The position numbers and the translations under genes were made by a program. Of a stretch of DNA of 34,582 nt, positions 21,807 through 29,549 are shown one piece after another. The notes beneath the pieces were generated by a model. It had not been told where the DNA came from. It worked only from the letters and a program-made list of their open reading frames with translations, and searched no databases. The stretch's first letter is position 1. Each line of letters begins with the position of its first letter. Source of the DNA: Gemmatimonadales bacterium (GTDB lineage Bacteria; Gemmatimonadota; Gemmatimonadetes; Gemmatimonadales; GWC2-71-9); the NCBI GenBank assembly GCA_025929805.1, contig JAICPP010000002.1, positions 1 to 34,582 of the forward strand, given 5' to 3'.

Positions 21807-22709
21807 TCAGGCAGACGCGGGTTTCCGCCGGTACCTCTTTGCAGCGATCACCCCGCCCCAGCCGAAGATCACGACCGGCACCACAAAGCCAAGTGAGGCA
21901 ATGACGCCGGCAACCACGCCCACGAAGTTCCGCCAGGCGGTCTTGAATGCCTCGCCGATGACGCTGCGGCCGGGGTGAGAGGCCACGATAGGCGCCGGTT
22001 CATACAGGCTCACGGACAGTGTGCTCAACTGAGCACTGGCCTTCAGGAACCGCAACCGGCCCTCCATTCGCTCGATCTCTTCCCGCACTCGCGCGAGCTC
22101 GCGCTCAACGGTGAGCACGTCCTGAAGTTTCCCGGTCCGCGTTCGCAGCAGCTCGATGAGCCTGTCCTCGAGCCGATGTGCGTTCGCCACTCGTGCGGAC
22201 AGATCCACGAACTCTTCGCCGACATCCTCGGCGCCCACGTTGACGTACTGGAGCCGTCCCAGTGGTTCCAGGCTAGTAGTCAACTCATCAAAGCGGGAAG
22301 CCGGCACTTTGAGTTCCAGCGTCGCCGAGCGCAGCTGGTTTCGGCCACTCTGGATGGCGGCGTCGGCCACGAACCCTCCGGCCCGCAGCACGATTTGCCG
22401 GAGCTCGGCCATGGAGCGTTCCAGCGAATCCACCTCGATACTCGCTCGTCCCGTGCGTACGATAAGACGGGAAGCATCATCCACTGGTGGCCGCCGGGAC
22501 CATGGCTGGGTTGCCGGCGCCTGCGCCGATTGCTCGGTGTCGGATGCGACCCCGCCGCCCACAACGCCCAAAGGGACCGGACTCGATGCTTTCGCGTCTT
22601 GCCTGGCATCTCGTCGTTCGCGGACCGGGCTGGAAACCTTGGGGGAACCCTCACATGCCATCAGCAGGACCGCCTGGAGCAGCCCAACTATCATCATCTG
22701 TGCTCGCAC
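21807..22709 (-). CDS. DUF4349-type lipoprotein with C-terminal membrane span
   Basis: This 300-residue protein has a lipoprotein signal (MIVGLLQAVLLMACEG) whose Cys follows a lipobox-like LMA. A low-complexity linker precedes the DUF4349 core (LIVRTGRASIEVDSLERSM, GGFVADAAIQSG, LELKVPASRFDEL, VGEEFVDLSARVANAHRLEDRL). Next are a coiled-coil helix (DVLTVERELARVREEIERME), a short beta stretch (LSTLSVSLYE) and a C-terminal membrane segment near VGVVAGVIASLGFVVPVVIFGW. The domain's function is unknown. GTG 22709 is supported by AAGGAGG with 4-nt spacing, and gives a clean signal peptide. It follows the permease genes by 53 bp and may belong to the same operon. Confidence 0.82.
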   Translation of the reverse strand: MRAQMMIVGLLQAVLLMACEGSPKVSSPVRERRDARQDAKASSPVPLGVVGGGVASDTEQSAQAPATQPWSRRPPVDDASRLIVRTGRASIEVDSLERSMAELRQIVLRAGGFVADAAIQSGRNQLRSATLELKVPASRFDELTTSLEPLGRLQYVNVGAEDVGEEFVDLSARVANAHRLEDRLIELLRTRTGKLQDVLTVERELARVREEIERMEGRLRFLKASAQLSTLSVSLYEPAPIVASHPGRSVIGEAFKTAWRNFVGVVAGVIASLGFVVPVVIFGWGGVIAAKRYRRKPASA

Positions 22710-22762
22710 GTTGCCTCCTTGGGGAGCACAGGAGATGCGTGGTCGTGGACGGTTTGCACAGG

Positions 22763-24004
22763 TCACTCATGTCTCAGCGCCTCGACCGGATCCATTCGCG
22801 CGGCCCGATTCGCCGGATACAGACCAAAAACCAGACCAATTCCTATGCTCACCGCGCAGGCCAGGGCAGCGCTCCACAGCGGCACGTCGGCATCGATGCC
22901 CATCACGGACTTGAGTAGCTCACCCGCCGCCAATCCAACCACGATGCCCAGCAGTCCACCCAGAAGCGTGAGTGTCGCGGCCTCGACCAGGAACTGCCAG
23001 AGGATCTCGCCCCGCGTCGCTCCAATGGCCTTGCGCAATCCGATCTCGCGAGTCCGATCAGTGACCGATACCATCATGATGGCCATGACGCCGATCCCGC
23101 CCACCATCAGGGCTACGCTGGACAGGGTCACCATGGCCAGGAAGAAATAGCCGGTGAACTTGCCGATCACGTCGAGGATTTGATCCTGGGTCACCAGATC
23201 GAAGGTGTTGGGCGTTCCCGGCCTGAGATTCCGCACCCGCCGGAGTGCGGACGTCACGGCGTCCTTGGCCACGGGGATCGCGACACCCTGCTTTGCCTTG
23301 ACCGCGATGAAGAGGTCGTAGCTCTCGTTGTAGCGAAACTTCTCCCGGGCGGTTTGATAGGGCACCGCGCCCGCGTTCTGTTGCCCGGGAGGCTCGAAGA
23401 TATTGGCTGGCTTCTGATAGATCCCGATGACCCGAAGCGGCTGCCCGTTCACTCGCACTGTCTGGCCGATGGGATCGAGCTGACCGAAGAGCCGGTCCGC
23501 CGCTTGTTCCTCGAGGACGATGACGTTCTCTCCGGTGAGCTCGGCTCGAGAGAAAAGCCGGCCCCGGAGCAGGGTGCCGCCCAGAATCTCCATGAATCGC
23601 TCGTCGCCCCCGTAGACGATCATGGTTTGCGTCCGTATTCCCGCCCGGTCCAGCCGGGCAAAGATTTGCAACCAGAGCTGAGCATAGGAGATCTGGGGAA
23701 GCTCCCGCAGGGCAGCGGCATCCCGCGCGTGGAGGATCGGACGGATGCGAAGATGGTAGGGTAGTCGGTCGGGGTCGAGCGGCGTCTGGGAAAAGTAGCG
23801 AAGCACGTAGAAGACCTGAGGCCCTGCTACCTCGATCGCGTTCAGGATCTGCCCCCGGATGCCTTGCACCATCGAGGCAACAGTCATGACCGTGGCCACC
23901 CCGATCACTACGCCCAGGATCGTCAGCGCGGAGCGCAGCTTGTTGGCTCTGATGGCGCCGAGCGCAATGTCCACGACTTCCAGCAGGTTGGGAACCCGGA
24001 CCAC
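22763..24004 (-). CDS. MacB/FtsX-family ABC transporter permease (second of two)
   Basis: This 413-residue permease has the MacB_PCD/FtsX layout. An N-terminal membrane helix (SALTILGVVIGVATVMTVASM) follows a cytosolic start RANKLRSALT. Then comes a periplasmic domain of roughly 200 residues (about 50-270), and finally three C-terminal helices (FFLAMVTLSSVALMVGGIGVM, LLGGLLGIVVGLAAGELL, ALACAVSIGIGLVFGLYPA). The ending PANRAARMDPVEALRHE is typical. REIGLRKAIGATRGEIL is the conserved FtsX loop. Such proteins couple cytosolic ATPase action to export of peptides, drugs or lipoproteins across the envelope. GTG 24004 starts 1 bp after the preceding permease stop. There is no ATP-binding domain in this protein. 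Confidence 0.9.
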   Translation of the reverse strand: MVRVPNLLEVVDIALGAIRANKLRSALTILGVVIGVATVMTVASMVQGIRGQILNAIEVAGPQVFYVLRYFSQTPLDPDRLPYHLRIRPILHARDAAALRELPQISYAQLWLQIFARLDRAGIRTQTMIVYGGDERFMEILGGTLLRGRLFSRAELTGENVIVLEEQAADRLFGQLDPIGQTVRVNGQPLRVIGIYQKPANIFEPPGQQNAGAVPYQTAREKFRYNESYDLFIAVKAKQGVAIPVAKDAVTSALRRVRNLRPGTPNTFDLVTQDQILDVIGKFTGYFFLAMVTLSSVALMVGGIGVMAIMMVSVTDRTREIGLRKAIGATRGEILWQFLVEAATLTLLGGLLGIVVGLAAGELLKSVMGIDADVPLWSAALACAVSIGIGLVFGLYPANRAARMDPVEALRHE

Positions 24005-24005
24005 G

Positions 24006-25250
24006 CTATTCGGCTCGCAGCGCGTTGATCGGATCGAGCCGGGCGGCCCGCGCCGCCGGATATACCCCGAAAAGAACGCCTGCGCCGGCACCCAGGAGGA
24101 GCGCGGCTCCGACGGACCATAGCGTGACCCGCGCGGGCAGCGGGCTCGTGCTGGCCACGAGCAGCGCCGACCCCCAGCCCGCGATCACACCGAAGGCGCC
24201 CCCCAGCAGGGCCAGGACCACCGACTCAACCAGGAACTGGCGTCGGATATCCCGCCGGGTTGCCCCCACCGCTTTGCGGATTCCGATCTCATGCACCCGC
24301 TCATTCACCGTCATGAGCATGATGTTCATGATCACGATCCCACCCACGACGATTCCAATGCAGACGACCGCCGGCACCGCGGTAAACAGCACCTGAGTGA
24401 GATTCCGCCAGAAGGCGACCAGCGCCGTTGCCTTGTCCACCGTGAAATCATTGGGCTCTCCCGGTCGGAGCCGGTGGGCCAGGCGCATGGCAGCCTCAGC
24501 GCGATTCATCGCGTCGTCGATGTCCCGGGTCTCAGCCATCTTGACTGACACCACCGTGGTCTTACGGCGCCCGTACATGGACTCGAAGGTGGTGATGGGC
24601 AGGAGCACGAAGGTGTCGAAGGATTGGCCCAGGACCCTGCCTTTCTTGGCAATCACCCCTTTGACCCGCAGTTCGCGTCCTCCCACCCGGACCTTGCGGT
24701 CAACCGCCATGGCGGGATCGTCGAACAGGCGGTCTGCTACATCGAACCCCAGCACCACGACATCCCTACGGTCCCGGACATCAGGCTCCGTCAGCGGGGA
24801 TCCCCAGGCAAACTGGTAGTCCTGCACGGTCTGATAGGGGGGAGTGACACCGAAGACAACCACGTTCTCGACCAAACGGTTTCGGTAGATCACCTGGCTC
24901 ACCGGCGTAGGCCAGCCAGACTGGAGCGAGACCGCGCGGGCGTCGGGAATGGCCCGTCGCACCACCTCCGCGTCCTCCAGGGTGATCAGCGGCCGCTTGC
25001 TGATCGCCCGGATCTCTTCGTCATCCATCAGTCCCACATTGATCGGCGTACGACGGACTTGAAACGCGTTGGTCCCGATCAGCGCGCCGGTGATGTTCTC
25101 GCGGACATAGGCGTTCATTCCCTGGATCACGGCTACTACCATGACCAGGAACGCCACGCTGACGATGATGCCAAGCAGGGTGAAGAAGGAGCGGAGTTTG
25201 CTGCTCCAGATGGACTGGAGTGCCAGGCGTAACGCTTCGCTAAGGGGCAT
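24006..25250 (-). CDS. MacB/FtsX-family ABC transporter permease (first of two)
   Basis: This 414-residue protein has the same layout as the next gene. The cytosolic start SIWSSKLRSFFTLLGI leads into a membrane helix (FTLLGIIVSVAFLVMVVAVIQG). A periplasmic domain of about 230 residues follows, then three C-terminal helices around VPAVVCIGIVVGGIVIMNIML, LLGGAFGVIAGWGSALLVA and LLLGAGAGVLFGVYPAARA. The FtsX loop is HEIGIRKAVGATRRDI. It is clearly homologous to the downstream permease but diverged, so the two may form a heterodimer. It follows the MacA-like adaptor by 32 bp and has no fused ATPase domain. Confidence 0.9.
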   Translation of the reverse strand: MPLSEALRLALQSIWSSKLRSFFTLLGIIVSVAFLVMVVAVIQGMNAYVRENITGALIGTNAFQVRRTPINVGLMDDEEIRAISKRPLITLEDAEVVRRAIPDARAVSLQSGWPTPVSQVIYRNRLVENVVVFGVTPPYQTVQDYQFAWGSPLTEPDVRDRRDVVVLGFDVADRLFDDPAMAVDRKVRVGGRELRVKGVIAKKGRVLGQSFDTFVLLPITTFESMYGRRKTTVVSVKMAETRDIDDAMNRAEAAMRLAHRLRPGEPNDFTVDKATALVAFWRNLTQVLFTAVPAVVCIGIVVGGIVIMNIMLMTVNERVHEIGIRKAVGATRRDIRRQFLVESVVLALLGGAFGVIAGWGSALLVASTSPLPARVTLWSVGAALLLGAGAGVLFGVYPAARAARLDPINALRAE

Positions 25251-25282
25251 ACTGGGAGGGCGTGTCGCAGCCGGATCGCGAG

Positions 25283-26566
25283 CTAGGAGGCCCGCACTTC
25301 ACGGGTTTTCGTGGTGTCGGCGGCCCGCACCTTGGCCCCGTCCTCCAGGTCCCGAATGGCCTGGTAAGTCCCGGCGACGATCGTCTCGCCCTCGCGCAAT
25401 CCGTCCACCACTTCGAAGTACTCGTCTCCAGCGACACCGGTGCGCACCGGCCGGAAGGTGGCAATCCCGTTCCGCACCACGAAGACTCCTTCGGCCTCCT
25501 TCTTCTTGAACCGTGCGCGTAGGGTGTCGGCCGGCGCCGCCTCCTCGGACTCGTTGGGGATCTTCTCGTGATCCCGCACCGTGAGCGCAATGATGGGAAT
25601 GCTCAGCGCCTCGTTCCGGGTATCTGTAATAATGCGCGCGGTGCAGCTCAGGTCCGGTCGGACGTTCGGCGGGGGGTTCCGCAGCGTGACCTCCACATCG
25701 AAGTCCACCGCGCGCTCGGTCGAGCCCGTGGTGGTCTCGGTTCCATTCAGTTTGGCGCTGTGGCTCACCTTGGTCACTCGGCCCCAGAAGCTGGTGTCAG
25801 GATAGGCGTCGATCGTGACCTCGACCGAGTCGCTCTGCTTGAGCCGGACGACATCGGTCTCATCCACCTGCACCTTGGCGAGTATGACAGAGAGATCGGC
25901 AATGGTCATCAGCAAACCGGTCTCCCGAGAGAAGGTGCTCGGTACAGCTACTTCACCCTCCTCCACGGCTAAACGGACCACCCTCCCTGAAATCGGCGCT
26001 GTCAGTTTTGTCTTGCCCAGATTGTCCTTGGCTTCCTGGAGGCTCGCACGCGCCTGTTCCAACTGAGCCCTGGTCGCCTGATAATTGGCTTCGGCCACCT
26101 CATATGCAGTGCGTGACTGCTCGGCGGTTTCCGGAGCTATAAGGTTCTCGCCGAGTTGGGTCAGCTGCCGCGCGCGATTCCAGTCTCGCTGGGCCTGATC
26201 CCGGTTGGCCCTGGTTTGCACCAGCGTGGCCTGAGTGGATGACACAGCCCCCTGAGCTCTGGCGACCGCCGCCTGGTACTGGGCCGGATCGATCTGGAGC
26301 AGGAACTGTCCTCGTTTGACCAGGTCACCTTCCCGAACGGCGATATCGATAATCCGTCCGGTGATGTCGGCGCTGATATCGACCGAGGTCTTAGCTTCGA
26401 TCTTGCCGCTGGCCGTAACCGAGCCGACCAGATCTCGCCGGCTGACCCGCTCCAGCCGCACCTCGGTGCCTGCGTTCTTCCTTTGATTGAGTCGGAACGC
26501 GACCACGCCGCCGACGGCTAGAACCACCAGAGCAGTGATCAGCCAAGTCTTTGTTCTACGCGACAT
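25283..26566 (-). CDS. MacA/RND-type periplasmic adaptor protein
   Basis: This 427-residue membrane-fusion protein links an inner-membrane transporter to a TolC-type channel. It has an N-terminal membrane anchor (WLITALVVLAVGGVVAF, about residues 9-25). Next is a lipoyl half-domain (VTASGKIEAKTSVDISADITGRI), then a coiled-coil hairpin rich in Gln and Ala (about 90-200, with RAQGAVSSTQATLVQTRANR). The second lipoyl half (GRVVRLAVEEGEVAV) precedes the beta-barrel and membrane-proximal domains. The LTAPISGRVVRL motif is typical of adaptors. It lies 9 bp after the TolC-like gene and directly before the two permeases, which supports a MacA-like role. Confidence 0.92.
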   Translation of the reverse strand: MSRRTKTWLITALVVLAVGGVVAFRLNQRKNAGTEVRLERVSRRDLVGSVTASGKIEAKTSVDISADITGRIIDIAVREGDLVKRGQFLLQIDPAQYQAAVARAQGAVSSTQATLVQTRANRDQAQRDWNRARQLTQLGENLIAPETAEQSRTAYEVAEANYQATRAQLEQARASLQEAKDNLGKTKLTAPISGRVVRLAVEEGEVAVPSTFSRETGLLMTIADLSVILAKVQVDETDVVRLKQSDSVEVTIDAYPDTSFWGRVTKVSHSAKLNGTETTTGSTERAVDFDVEVTLRNPPPNVRPDLSCTARIITDTRNEALSIPIIALTVRDHEKIPNESEEAAPADTLRARFKKKEAEGVFVVRNGIATFRPVRTGVAGDEYFEVVDGLREGETIVAGTYQAIRDLEDGAKVRAADTTKTREVRAS

Positions 26567-26575
26567 GTCGGTTCC

Positions 26576-28105
26576 TCATTGGCGGAGCGAGCGGCCCACT
26601 GCCGCCTCGAGCGCCGCGATAGCCTTGTGGTAGTCGTACACCGCCGTGATGTAGTCGCCTTCGGCGCGCTGCACCGCGGTCTGAGCGTCTGAGACTTCGA
26701 GCGCGGTGCCGGCACCCAGGCGATAGCGATCCTGGGCGAGACGCAGTTGATCCCGCGCCGCATCGCGACTCGCCTGCTGCACCCCGATCGCCTGAAACGC
26801 GGTCTGGAGCCCCAGAAAACGCGCGTGCACATCGCTCCGGATGGCGAGCCGCCGCGCGCGCACTTCCTCGTCGGCATCGTCCTGCTGCGCCCGCGCTTGA
26901 GAGAGGCGGAGGGATCGGCCGAATCCGGTAAAGATCGGAAGCGAAACGACCAGATTGGCACTGAACGGCTGCCTGGTGTAGCGGAACGGGAACACGCTGT
27001 TTTGATCCCGGATCTGCGCGGAGACCGGTCCCAGCAGGGTCCCACCACCGTCGGTCAGGCCGAAGGCGGCGTAGCAGTTCGGCACTTCCCCGCCTAGGGA
27101 CAGAGCGGTTCGAACCGAGTTGTTGAACTGGCAATCGGCTGCCAGGGCCTGGGACTCGGCCAGAGTCTGTCCCAGCAACAGATCCTCATTGGTGTACTCC
27201 TGGGTGAAGCCACTCCACCCTGCCCGCAGCGAAAGGGAAGGGAGAAACTCCGTCTTGGCAGCTCTCACATCCAGGTCCGCCGCATGCTCCCGGGCGCGCA
27301 GCGAACGCAATCCCGGATTGTGGCGGTCGGCGAGCACCAGCAGGCTGTCCAGCTGGAATGCCGGCGCTGTCACCGGAAATGAATCGGAAAGGGTGATCTG
27401 ATCGATTGCGACCGGCGGCTCGATGCCCATGCGTCGCAGCAGGTCCAGCTTTGCTTCGGACTCCGCCTGCGTAGCTCGGAGTAGGGAGACATCGGAGGTC
27501 CCCTTGGTGACTTCCGCCTGGCGCACATCCAGGAGGGTTGCCTGACCGACGCGATAGCGGGCCCGGGCCAGTGCCAGGAACTCCTCGTTGCGGCGCACCT
27601 GCTGTCGAGCCACCTCCACCTGGGCGGCGGCCTGCAGCGCGTTCAGGTACTGAGTGGAGATTTCCGCCGTCAGAGCAATTCCAGCAGCGCTGATGTCTTC
27701 GTCGGTGGCTCGCTGCAGCGCCTTCTGCTGGGCGGGGGCGGTGAGACTGCGGCCGCTGAGCTGCCATTCGATGCCCAGGCTGTATCCCGAGGTCAGGAAC
27801 GAGGACGTGGGCAGGATGAGTCCACCGCCAAAGTTGGATTGGCCCGATCCGATGTACCCAAGGTCGCTCGAGGCAGTGAGTGAGGGAAGCAAGCCGCCGT
27901 ACGCGTTGCGAACTCCCCAGCGTGCCGGAGACGCGTCGTTGAGGGTCTGGCGATAGGCGGGACTGTTCGACCTTGCCTGCTGCAGCGCTTCCGCGAGAGA
28001 CAGGCTTACCGTACCGCGGACTCCGGCCTGCGGGATCGAGTCCTGGCCTGACAGCGTGTAGGGTACCATCAGGGCAATCGCGACCAGACTAATCCGGCCA
28101 ATCAT
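26576..28105 (-). CDS. TolC-family outer membrane channel protein
   Basis: This 509-residue TolC-like outer membrane efflux protein has two tandem OEP repeats. Signal peptide MIGRISLVAIALMVPYTLSG is followed by SLAEALQQARSNSPAYRQ, a family hallmark. The long helices carry heptads (RYRVGQATLLDVRQAEV and RYRLGAGTALEVSDAQTAV, one in each repeat). Beta-barrel stretches include PSLTASSDLGYIGSG and SLSLRAGWSGFTQEY. The second barrel region has an insert with two cysteines, Cys325 and Cys344, which could form a disulfide. ATG 28105 is chosen as the residue before the signal peptide; an in-frame ATG at 28186 adds 27 residues unlike a signal. It should form the exit channel for the adaptor and permeases that follow. 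Confidence 0.93.
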   Translation of the reverse strand: MIGRISLVAIALMVPYTLSGQDSIPQAGVRGTVSLSLAEALQQARSNSPAYRQTLNDASPARWGVRNAYGGLLPSLTASSDLGYIGSGQSNFGGGLILPTSSFLTSGYSLGIEWQLSGRSLTAPAQQKALQRATDEDISAAGIALTAEISTQYLNALQAAAQVEVARQQVRRNEEFLALARARYRVGQATLLDVRQAEVTKGTSDVSLLRATQAESEAKLDLLRRMGIEPPVAIDQITLSDSFPVTAPAFQLDSLLVLADRHNPGLRSLRAREHAADLDVRAAKTEFLPSLSLRAGWSGFTQEYTNEDLLLGQTLAESQALAADCQFNNSVRTALSLGGEVPNCYAAFGLTDGGGTLLGPVSAQIRDQNSVFPFRYTRQPFSANLVVSLPIFTGFGRSLRLSQARAQQDDADEEVRARRLAIRSDVHARFLGLQTAFQAIGVQQASRDAARDQLRLAQDRYRLGAGTALEVSDAQTAVQRAEGDYITAVYDYHKAIAALEAAVGRSLRQ

Positions 28106-28182
28106 GGATAGTGGCCTCGCATCTTCTCGGGTGCTTTCGTCGACGGGATACGAAATCGGGGTGCCAGACCGCGAAGTCCGGG

Positions 28183-28815
28183 TCAATCCTGTGTCCGAGA
28201 AACCCTGGTGCCGGACTCCGGGAGCACCAGACTTACCAGCCCCCTGGCATCCGTCTCCAGGGATCCCCGGATGCCTCCCGTGAGGTTCACGACGCCCGGG
28301 GATTCCCGCCGCGCGACGAACGAGGCCCGTCGCGCAGTTCGAGGGAAGACGGCCGTGAGTGACCTTCCGCTCGGGGTCGCGAGATCGGCGACCGCCACAT
28401 AGAGGGAGAATACGTTGTCATCGAGAAGGACGACATCGGGACCGCCGGGAAGCTCGCGGCCGGCCTCGGAGCCCTTGGCCACCGTTCGGATTATCAGTCG
28501 CGCGCCGGAGCCCGCAGCGAGTATGACGGTGGGTCCGCCAGGCCCTTCCACATCCAGTTGGAACTTGGCCAGGGCCGATTCTGGTGTGCGCTCGAGCGTG
28601 GCGCCGATGCGGAGCGTGGGATTGTTCGCCGGATACCGGGCGGTCGCCTGAAGAGTGGTGCCAGGGGCTCCGCGCCCCCGTCCTTGCGTCAGCCTGAACT
28701 CCTCACGACCGATCTCCTGCCCACCCTGCCTGACCACCAGCTTCGTACCCGCCGAGTCCTGAGCCAGGAGGGGACCGGCAGGTGCAAGCACGAGCAGAAC
28801 CGCGGCGAGGCGCAT
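28183..28815 (-). CDS. Secreted protein of unknown function upstream of the efflux genes
   Basis: This 210-residue protein has a clear signal peptide (MRLAAVLLVLAPAGPLLAQD, probable cleavage after LLA). The mature part is beta-rich with few charged clusters and several Gly/Pro turns, including TLQATARYPANNPTLRIG and GPTVILAAGSGARLIIR. I recognise no family. It is the first gene of the block running into the TolC-like gene (77 bp away), so it may be a periplasmic partner of that system. This is by position only. Codon use resembles its neighbours. Confidence 0.65.
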   Translation of the reverse strand: MRLAAVLLVLAPAGPLLAQDSAGTKLVVRQGGQEIGREEFRLTQGRGRGAPGTTLQATARYPANNPTLRIGATLERTPESALAKFQLDVEGPGGPTVILAAGSGARLIIRTVAKGSEAGRELPGGPDVVLLDDNVFSLYVAVADLATPSGRSLTAVFPRTARRASFVARRESPGVVNLTGGIRGSLETDARGLVSLVLPESGTRVSRTQD

Positions 28816-28832
28816 GGCATCTCCCGTTCAGG

Positions 28833-29549
28833 TCAGGATCTGGTCAGGCAGCTGGAGACACGGTCGAGGATAAATCTATACAGGCGCTCACCTTTCTGGG
28901 CGGACGCGAGACTGGGGTATCCCACCGAGCCGGGAGATCCCTCGGGCAGGTGCCGGCTGTGCCCGGGTCGATACCGGGTAAGCATAGAGGGCGGTAGGTC
29001 GAAGTCCCGAGCCAGCTCCATCCGTACCAGCTGAGGCGCCAGGAACAGAAGAAGGGACGTGTCGAGCTCTCCTCCGTGGATGGGGGCTGGCCGCTCCAGT
29101 ATCGAGCTGAAGTCGATGCTGAAGATGTCCATCACCTGGACCGTGGCTTCGTCGGTCCGAATGGCGCTCAGCGCTTCGAGATGGGCTTCACTCGACTGGG
29201 CGGTGATGATGAAGAACTCACGAACGCCTGCCCCCTCCTCCCAGGACTCGATAAGTTCGTTCATGACCCGGTGAAGTGTCCGCCGCCTGAGCGTTGCCCC
29301 GCCCGGAAGAGGCCTGGCGGCGGCATGCACTCCGTACTCGACGGTTGGAGTGCGCGGGATGCCGAATGCCTCCGAGAGGTCGTCAGCTAAACGTTCCACG
29401 ATGATCGTATCGCAGCCAAGTGGTAGGTGGGGGCCGTGTTGCTCCGTCGTGCCCACCGGCACGATGAGCGCTGGTCGCTCCTGCAGCCGTTGTCCCACGA
29501 GACCAGGAGTCATTTCCTTCAACCGCCAAAGGCGCCGTTCGTGATTCAT
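28833..29549 (-). CDS. Creatininase-family protein with altered metal site
   Basis: This 238-residue member of the creatininase (CreA) superfamily belongs to a group of metal-dependent amidohydrolases that includes creatininase and mycofactocin and F420-pathway relatives. The first motif is complete: PVGTTEQHGPHLPLGCD, with Glu36, His38 and Asp47 as expected metal ligands. The late HGGELDTS carries Glu161. The usual central NGHGGN is replaced by TAQSSE (residues 116-121), so the family histidine is Gln118. His123 lies nearby and may compensate. The protein may be inactive, bind one metal, or use a different substrate. Its ATG overlaps the proposed start of the divergent kinase gene. Confidence 0.82.
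   Translation of the reverse strand: MNHERRLWRLKEMTPGLVGQRLQERPALIVPVGTTEQHGPHLPLGCDTIIVERLADDLSEAFGIPRTPTVEYGVHAAARPLPGGATLRRRTLHRVMNELIESWEEGAGVREFFIITAQSSEAHLEALSAIRTDEATVQVMDIFSIDFSSILERPAPIHGGELDTSLLLFLAPQLVRMELARDFDLPPSMLTRYRPGHSRHLPEGSPGSVGYPSLASAQKGERLYRFILDRVSSCLTRS

Noticed and set aside
21975..23150. Long plus-strand open frame opposite the DUF4349 and permease genes
   Set aside because: It spans two genuine minus-strand genes and their spacer, and has low-complexity content with no recognised domain.
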